From Hormiphora californensis (taxonomy: Eukaryota > Ctenophora > Tentaculata > Cydippida > Pleurobrachiidae): a stretch of 64,000 nucleotides of DNA. The DNA lies in the NCBI GenBank assembly GCA_020137815.1, contig CM035356.1, positions 6,251,582-6,315,581 of the forward strand. Reading direction: 5' to 3'. The translations under genes and the position numbers were made by a program. Positions 49,698 through 64,000 of the stretch are shown here, in pieces. The notes beneath the pieces are model-generated. The model was not told the DNA's origin. It ran no database searches and saw nothing but the letters and a program-made list of their open reading frames with translations. Position 1 is the stretch's first letter. Every line of letters starts with the position of its first letter.

Positions 49698-52229
49698 GGA
49701 TGTTGGAGGAGGCAGGGAAAAGAACAACTAAACTAAGCTACTGTGTAGTGTGTGGTGTTGTGCGAGAGGGGGATAATGAAACGATTATTTTGAGAAAAAG
49801 GACAAGTTATGTTATTTATTCGAAGAAGATTATCAAACTGAGGGCTAGATTATTTTCCTAAATCGGTTAAGGTGGGGTTTAGTTTACACGTATGCTGTTT
49901 TATATAAAAGATACTTTACTTAGAGAAATTGGATAGAAGAATTGGAAAGTGCTCTTGGGTTATTTGTGTTATGTCGGGGTACATCTATTACCTATAACAC
50001 CGGGATCAGGGGTGGGTTTAATAAGCCGCATGTTGCCGCGTTTTATCTGAACTGTATCAGGCTCTGAATTCTGTAGTTTGTGTGTGTGTGTTAGTACGAG
50101 TTAGTGAGAGTGATTTTGTGTGAAATTGAGGGATTGTTGTGAGCCTTTTTGTGTGTCGCTCTAGTTCCCTTTATCATGTGGAACGAAGAATAATACTAAG
50201 ATAGTAAATTCTAGAATATTATTTATCAAGTTTTTGTTTGGGCATCTTAGAGAATTATCTTGTTACTCTAGAGAATTCTATATCAGCATTATATATCTCA
50301 TGTTTAGAAGCAGCCAGACGTGTCTGGGAACATTTGTACTTCTGTATGTGACTGTGAGTGTGACGTTTGACGTGAGTGTGTGATGAGTGTGAGTGAGTGT
50401 GTGTGTGTGAGTGAGTGTGTGTGTGTGTGTGTGAGTGTGGGATGTGTGACGTTTGTGTGTGATATGTGTGACGTTTGTGTGTGACGTGTAAGTTTTAGTT
50501 ATTACATAGCATTTATGATGGGCAGGATTCCCATTTTACTGTCACCAGGAACCGACCGAACCAGGAGATACTGGTCCCTGATTGGCCGATAACCAGTCAC
50601 GTGATCTAAATAACGAGCTCTGATTGGTTGTTTACTTGTTTCGGTCGGTTCCTGCATTTTACTGTCACATTTATTGATCTTGGTGAGGGATTGGCCACCG
50701 AACATTGAAACATTGTCAGTGAGTTACTTTTTATTGTGTTTTTTTCTCGCCACCCCTTCCATAGTTCAACAAATTTGACAGTATTGGTGTGCTCAGTAGG
50801 GCTAACTCCCTATTGAGGGAGTGATGTAAGCCCCTGGGCACACATACACTGTCCCTATTTTACACATATACCCCCTATAGATTAATATATATTGCTATTT
50901 AAGCACTGTCAGGGTAGCGCCACTACATCACGTAGTTGACATGTTCCCAGTCTGTCAGCTCCCACACACCAGGTGGGGTTGACAGGTTGCATGTAGCATG
51001 GCAGATCACTACACGTATTATAGTGGGGCGCCCTGTTTAGGTACAACTATTGGAAGTGAGGCAGTGTATCTCCTCCCTATGCCACCCATATAATGTTAGA
51101 CTGTGTTAGAACATAACTAACACCCATATAATGTTAGACTGCACCATCGTGCCTTGATGATTATACTGAGTAGAGAGAGAGTTCACGTGATCAATATATA
51201 CGTGAACCCGTGCACGTTGTAAAAATGGGAGAGAACAACAGGAATCTTTTTTGAAAAATATCCATAGTTTTTCTGTGGAAACATGACTATTATCCTGCAT
51301 TGAATCCCTGCTGTTCTCTCTCATTTTAAGAGAGAACATTTTTGAAAAAAAGAACAAAACGATAACGAAAAAAATGGTTCCATGACTGTTTCTTCCTCCC
51401 TCCAGCAGTAAAACTAAACCGAGTACGGTATATCGCTGGAAAGGAAGTGAAACAATCATGATATATGATTAGAAGTAGAAATATATATTTGTGTGTGTTA
51501 CGGTTCCTCAATTAAACCTCCTATTATTAGGTCGATAGTTGGGATATAATGGAAGATATATGTAAATGACGACACTGTAAATTCAGTGAATAAGATTATT
51601 ATGAAGGGTTGTAATTGTCTTTAATAGGTTTTAACACGTTTATTGGTTCTTATTGGTACACGACATGTTAGATTAATTACTAATTTAATAATTGAGGAAG
51701 ATAATTGGCATTCACAGTCCATGTCAGTTTGTGCAAAGGGCCGCAGTAAGATAGTTATTTTAACTAAAGAGAAAGAGAGAGGGGAGAGAGAGTCAGAGAC
51801 AAGATGGAGAGAGAGGAGGGAAAGCGATAGAGCTGAGGGGAGTAAAAGTTTTTTGGCCCTGTTTTGTACGCCATGACTGAGTCACCATGTGTAATACGTA
51901 TAGACAGCAATCGTGCAGAGTTGGTCACATTGATACCTGAGTGAGATCGACCTCGCGCGCGACTGAGATCTATCGAATCTTACATACATATCTCGCGAAG
52001 CGAGAGTAGGTGGCAATGGTACCAACGTGCAGAATAAGATGTAATATGAGGTTGCAATGTGACATTGGCAATCTTATGAGAGTCCCTTATTTAGTTACCC
52101 ACCCTGTATGTCATACAGTTTGACCGTTTTCTATTGAAATTCTAGTTTCATTTTGTTTGTTGTGGCAGACTTTCAATCAGTACAAGAATCACAATATGGT
52201 TACTGCTAAAATCTGTCTCAATTCGATTA
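49698..52229. other. 3' UTR of the hnRNP-like gene and intergenic DNA
   Basis: No coding ORF. A GT/GTGA-rich tract lies at 50340-50490, MITE family A copy 2 at 50546-50654, and an inverted AGAGAGAACA pair near 51230-51330. No clean AATAAA close to the stop was found. Confidence 0.5.
50546..50654. mobile_element. 109-bp MITE, family A, copy 2
   Basis: CAGGAACCGACCGAACCAGG ... TTCGGTCGGTTCCTG, same length as copies 1 and 3. It is flanked by an unusually long direct repeat CATTTTACTGTCAC (50532-50545 and 50655-50668), unlike the 8-bp duplications of the other two copies. Confidence 0.85.
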
Positions 52230-52451
52230 CTGTAAAACCATTTATTTTCGCGGGAAATTAATTTTCGCGGATTGGCCTAGATTGGCTTCTGGTGGTCCCT
52301 GCAGGGCCCTGACGACTTCAGCGTACCAGGAGTTGCCGATGAAGGAGTAGTTCACTCCTGGTACGCTGGTGAAGTCTTCAGGGACCACCAGAAGCCCTAG
52401 TCTAGGCCAATCCGCGAAAATTAATGCCCTCGAAAATATATGGTTTTACAG
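52230..52451. mobile_element. 222-bp palindromic MITE with TA duplication
   Basis: CTGTAAAACCATTTATTTTC and its inverse bound arms of ~100 bp (including TTTTCGCGGATTGGCCTAGA and CTTCTGGTGGTCCCTG). TA flanks both ends (52228-52229, 52452-52453), typical of Tc1/mariner-type MITEs. Confidence 0.87.
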
Positions 52452-52678
52452 TATTTACACAACTGCTATACAAATCACACGTGGTTCACACGTAAAATTC
52501 TCCAAGAAAGAAGGGGGATTGACGCACGTGTTCCCTCTCAGTGTCTTTCTGTAATGTCTCATTAATTCATCCTTGTTTTTTATTGTTTTCACCCTCTACA
52601 ACTCTCCCTTCTTCACTCTCTCAATCTCATCCAGTCTCAACGCAGGGTTCTATAAATTTAGAGTTTTGACCTCTCTTT

Positions 52679-54161
52679 CTACTCTGCTTTCTTCTTCTTT
52701 CCAATTTTCATCTTCTTACTGCACAATTTCTTCCAACTCTCAGCATCTCTCTGGTTTTGTTTGGTCACTGAGCTGAAATCCAGCTGTTTTAGTGTAGGAA
52801 GGGTACTGAGAACGAAGTGTCGATATCCCTCCTGATTCTCTATTGGGTTACCTGAAATAGGTTAATTAATTAAATAATTTAGTAATTAATTAATTACATG
52901 TTTAGTTTGGAAATCGAAGAATGAACAATGCAATTATGGAGAGGGAACATGCAGTAGCCCACATACCGTGAAGGGTTAAAGTTCTGAGATGTGGTAGACC
53001 GGACAATTTCTTAATCTCTGCTAGGTTGCAAATGTGGTTGCCGTGAAGGTACAGGGTCGTTAGGTTGGTAAATTCTAGGATCACCTGTGGGGGGACAAGA
53101 GTGAGATTCTCACTGAGAAGAAAGGTATAGCGTCAAGTATAGGGCAATTTGCAGTTGACTGTCCGTAAATTTAGTCCAACGTTGAATGTGTGCTTTCGCC
53201 TTTCAGGCCAATGCTCTGGCCTCGGACAGAAGGTGTGCCACACAGCAGCTGTGGAATTGGCGAATTGCAGGGCGTCGCACCACATTTGTTTTGGTAGCAA
53301 CGCGCAGCAACACAAATCAGTCGCGCTGAGCACTTTTGACATTATCAAAGTATCGCGCGTTCCTGAAAGTTAAATTTTGAAGCTGAGATCGAACTTCATG
53401 AACCAGCCGATTCGGAGGCCAGAGTTTCATCAACTAATGAACATGAACAACAAAATGCAGATATTTCAGGACATTGAAATATCCTCGAAAGCTGTTTCAG
53501 CGTTTCATTTCATACCCATCAGTTTTCAGCGGAACGCAGATCTCAAAAATCATATTTGCCATCGGCCAACACTCTCTCTGCAGTCAAAACTCACACACGC
53601 ATCTCGAGCAGCAAGCATAGTTCTATCTACAACATATGACTATGCAGCACTAGGTGGCATCACATACACACAAGCAGAACCCACCTTGTCTAATGTCACC
53701 AGTTCATTGAAGGAGAAATCCAACCAGCTGATAGCGGAGGGTTGGAAAACAAGGGCTGACATTGTTGGACTGAGATCAGATATTTCAGAGAGGGAGTTGT
53801 TGTTATATCTGACCGCTGTAACAATTTCTGTATAGCCTTCCTGGGTGAGGGTCTGTGTTTGGTTAGTGCTCTAAATCTTTAAACATCTCAACTAGTTTTC
53901 ACAGTCCCACCGATTTAAAAATTGAAATCCTTTCTCACTTCTCACACCACTCAAACTCATAGCGAGGTTTTAGCGGAGTTTCCCTCAATACTAATTTCAT
54001 TTTCCTAGGTCATACTAAATCTTATTCTCCCTACAAGGGTTTGGTACCTTCAACTTTGTTCCCTTTCTTGGTTCTTCTTCCAAAGAGTCTGTAAGGGTCG
54101 CCAGGTTCTTGAACGAGAAATCAAGCGGCGGCGCAACCGCGTTCAGCGTCCGAACCGACAT
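52679..54161 (-). CDS. LRRC51: Leucine-rich repeat protein 51
   Basis: Four exons join in phase to 186 residues: 54048-54161, 53685-53840, 52967-53084, 52679-52851. The N-terminus MSVRTLNAVAPPLDFSFKNL with EEEPRKG, the leucine-rich repeats (LRRs: WLDFSFNELVTLD, LTTLYLHGNHICNL, LRTLTLHGNPI) and the tail (GYRHFVLSTLPTLKQLDFSS...AESWKKL) follow vertebrate LRRC51 throughout, and the length is almost the same (vertebrate about 190). LRRC51 is a small ciliated-tissue protein of poorly known function. In mammals it is fused to TOMT in some transcripts, which is not seen here. NOXRED1 ends only 164 bp upstream on the same strand. The first intron contains no plus-strand gene despite a 152-codon ORF there. 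Confidence 0.9.
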
Positions 54162-54186
54162 GGTCTAAGAAGTTGGAGTTTTAGAA

Positions 54187-54192
54187 TTTATT
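54187..54192 (-). terminator. Poly(A) signal between NOXRED1 and LRRC51
   Basis: AATAAA on the minus strand lies 134 bp past the NOXRED1 stop and only 26 bp before the LRRC51 ATG. The NOXRED1 transcript end and LRRC51 5' UTR must therefore nearly touch or overlap. Confidence 0.45.
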
Positions 54193-54325
54193 TGGAGTTT
54201 AGGTTAGGGCCAGGCAATGAAAATAAGGATACGCATTCAGAATACTTGTACAGAGAGTTTTTTAAATTTATCTAAAAATAATAAAATTTCTGTACAAAAC
54301 AAGATAATTTACATTTCTGCTCTCT

Positions 54326-55354
54326 TCAGATTGCCTCGGAGAACACTGAAAACTCAGATGATTTAGGTTTAAAGAATCCCAAAAACCTCTCTTTGAGATG
54401 TGGTAGTATGTCCTTCATTTTACCGTTCAAATGCTCCACTCGATCACCCACATCAATGATATCAAATAACTGCGCCTCCCGCTCCGCTATCTCGTTCATT
54501 CCCCCAAAAATCCTCAAATCACGAGGATCGAAATAGATCTCGGTTCGGGTGCCAAACAGAACTCGGTTAAGGTTGTGTAGAGCTGTATCGCGATTTAGTT
54601 TGAGAAGATGACGATAGAAAATCAGTATGCAATCTCTCAACCATTTTGAGTCTGAATAAACATAACCAAGTTCATCTTCCGGGGGATCAGGGAAAATTCG
54701 GTGAATTGTTTCCTCACTTTGTAGTGAAAGAGGAACCGTCTGGTATGGCTCATCAAGATAATAACCCGCTTGTTCATTAAAATGATAGTCCGTTTTCAGA
54801 ATATTGCCGTGTCCCAACTTCCCTGCAACCACTTCACGAGTCAGCGTGGAAACAAATGGAACTAAAAAGTCGTTGGGTTGGAAAGACACCTCTCGTTTGA
54901 GGACTAAGAGTTGGTTTGACTGAACACACACAAACACAATATTGCTTTCCTCGACCAAGACAGCATTGTTGCAGTAAACCCTCACACCTTTCTTGGCAAG
55001 TGCACCTAACTTCTCAGGTTGAAATGTAGACACCGCAATGTCTTGGTGGGTACACACACCATGGTGTATAAGTGTGGCTATAATGTGCTTGGTAAGTCGT
55101 CCCCCGCCGATAAACCCAACTTCTAGACGGTGTTTTGGGGTGAACCCAGGGAGAAGCAGTTCACCAGTCTGACCAACTTGATTTGCAATGTTCAACATTC
55201 CCACAAGGTATGTACTCTGGGCACACGCGTGTAGAAGAAGTTCGAAGGAACGTTTCTCAAGTTGAAGAAGAGCTTTCTCTGAGTCATCAAGGTGCTTGTG
55301 TAGGGTTAGGGAGGGTAGACCATAGGTAATGTCTTCTTCAGCCGTCCTAACCAT
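54326..55354 (-). CDS. NOXRED1: NADP-dependent oxidoreductase domain protein 1-like
   Basis: A single 342-residue ORF. RLEVGFIGGGRLTKHIIATL is a Rossmann GxGGG dinucleotide-binding motif, and ISTFQPEKL-like (VSTFQPEKLGALAKKGV) and IVFVCVQSNQL match the pattern of P5CR/NOXRED1-type oxidoreductases. The N-terminus (ITYGLP...EKALLQLEKRSFELLLHACA) also fits NOXRED1. The reaction of NOXRED1 is not established. The ATG is two bases after a good acceptor (TTTTCAG|A), so there is probably a 5' UTR intron. The coding part is intronless, unlike its neighbours, which could mark an old retrocopy, but flanking direct repeats were not seen. Confidence 0.82.
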   Translation of the reverse strand: MVRTAEEDITYGLPSLTLHKHLDDSEKALLQLEKRSFELLLHACAQSTYLVGMLNIANQVGQTGELLLPGFTPKHRLEVGFIGGGRLTKHIIATLIHHGVCTHQDIAVSTFQPEKLGALAKKGVRVYCNNAVLVEESNIVFVCVQSNQLLVLKREVSFQPNDFLVPFVSTLTREVVAGKLGHGNILKTDYHFNEQAGYYLDEPYQTVPLSLQSEETIHRIFPDPPEDELGYVYSDSKWLRDCILIFYRHLLKLNRDTALHNLNRVLFGTRTEIYFDPRDLRIFGGMNEIAEREAQLFDIIDVGDRVEHLNGKMKDILPHLKERFLGFFKPKSSEFSVFSEAI

Positions 55355-56480
55355 TCTGAAAATAAGGTCAAATCAGATGGAATCCATCGACTTTTAAAAG
55401 AGATGCCCATTTTGACTAGCCACCAATGGCGATTTCTCTTTTCAACGGCCATGACTGATCAAATCAATCTGATCCTGATCGCTTTTTTTTATAAAAGCAG
55501 ACAGCGGTCGACGGTCGTACTTGTGATCACAGATTTTTTCACCAAAAATATGCTCAGAAATTTGCATCATGCCCTCATCTAAGGACAGACGTGGGCGCGA
55601 TTATAATCTGGGTGCCTTGAAGGCGCCCAGATTTTAACGTTTTCCGACAGAGTACAGACGTCATTGGCGGGGCGGACATTGCTAGTGGACATTGCTCTTA
55701 ATTAAAAACGTTCCCTGTTGCTAGCTATGTTTTGAGGATCTTGCCGCATAGTCCCTGGACATTTCCGTGCGGGTGTGACCGCCGAGTGCCGACTCTGACG
55801 ACTCATATCAAACAAATTTTTGTTTGGATGATAAAGTACCGCGGGCTAACGAAGACCGTTTTGGCATATATGCTACCGCGACCGACCCCTCGGCAATGCG
55901 GGATAAAGCAGACTGCAGAGCCTTTCAAACTTCAAAGCACTTTTTTGGCAAAAAAAACGTTGCTGACCCCCGACGCGCGGGATAAGGCAGCGCTTTTCAA
56001 ATTTAACTTTTTTGACGTTTAAATTTAGAAATTCAAACGCGCGCGCTTTGAGAACGCGCAAATAATTTCCGCGCATTTACTTTTTGTCAACAGCATGGTG
56101 TTGATATGGTTGGATTAAGAAGATTCAGACGAATTAAATTGCAGACTGAAATGAATATATTGTTTTACAAAATATTTGATTCAAAACTGAACAGGATAAT
56201 CTAAATCCTCATCCTGGATCAAAATTGAATTTAGATTAGATTTTTCAGAGCATTGGCTTGACAGTGACTGGACCAGATAATTGTGCAACGTTTTATACTT
56301 ATATCTCATTTTTTTGAACCAGTTCAGCTAAGAATTATTGTCTCTAATATACTGTTTCAGTTTTATCGTTATACACTCAACCTGGCAGTCTCTATCACAT
56401 ACTCTTTTTTACAACAACATTTTCAGTCACAATTTTTTCCATCTTAATATCTCATTATATTTAAAATTGTCTCAGAAGAA
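55355..56480. other. Intergenic region, repeats only
   Basis: Contains the internally deleted family-D repeat (55593-55646) and AT-rich sequence. The upstream side should hold the NOXRED1 promoter and 5' UTR. No ORF is credible. Confidence 0.5.
55593..55646. repeat. Internally deleted family D repeat
   Basis: Only the two termini remain: GGGCGCGATTATAATCTGGG TGCCTT joined directly to AAGGCGCCCAGATTTTAACG. They form a short hairpin and show that family D ends are real boundaries. Confidence 0.75.

Positions 56481-64000
<7,520 letters not shown>

Noticed and set aside
53377-53835. 152-codon plus-strand ORF
   Set aside because: It is partly antisense to a well-supported LRRC51 exon (53685-53840) and has no domain.

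Overview
The window is metazoan nuclear DNA, most likely from a marine invertebrate. It has many short GT-AG introns, animal-specific genes (a receptor-type guanylyl cyclase with kinase-homology domain, PPP4R3, an ANKRD26-like centriolar protein, LRRC51, NOXRED1), long (GA)n/(CT)n microsatellites, many palindromic MITEs and three kinds of non-LTR retrotransposon. I could not place the species. The mix of ciliary genes and RLE-type LINEs would fit a sponge, cnidarian, ctenophore or lophotrochozoan.

Layout: 1-4258 is a ~4.2 kb unit bounded by long inverted repeats built of GTCACGTGAC-type subrepeats. It carries a two-exon RING-finger/acidic-repeat gene and two nested Tigger-type MITEs. 4493-8675 (+) is the intracellular half of a guanylyl cyclase (11 exons). 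10061-17877 (-) is a complete 15-exon PPP4R3. 19100-24475 (-) is an almost intact Jockey/I-type LINE. 25948-26625 (+) is a CR1-like LINE tail. 27480-37831 (-) is a complete ANKRD26-like gene with one apparent 1-nt frameshift. 38372-39832 (-) is the C-terminal part of an RLE-type LINE. 39861-42900 is a nest of palindromic repeats, some with telomere-like cores. 43038-49697 (+) is a two-RRM hnRNP A/B/D-like gene. 52679-54161 (-) is LRRC51 and 54326-55354 (-) is NOXRED1-like. 56481-64000 (-) is a calponin-homology gene whose 5' end lies beyond the window.

The host genes do not form a pathway. Several are cytoskeletal or ciliary by family (ANKRD26-like, LRRC51, CH protein).

The strongest unexplained signal is that exon-intron junctions have been tandemly duplicated seven times in five genes, with units of 34 to 93 bp and 2 to 49 copies. 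The duplicated units usually carry the splice site itself. The 1.67 kb satellite at 61995-63662 is the extreme case: each 34-bp unit is a copy of the 3' end of the adjacent CH exon plus its splice donor. In the hnRNP gene the repeated donor region also encodes protein in two frames.
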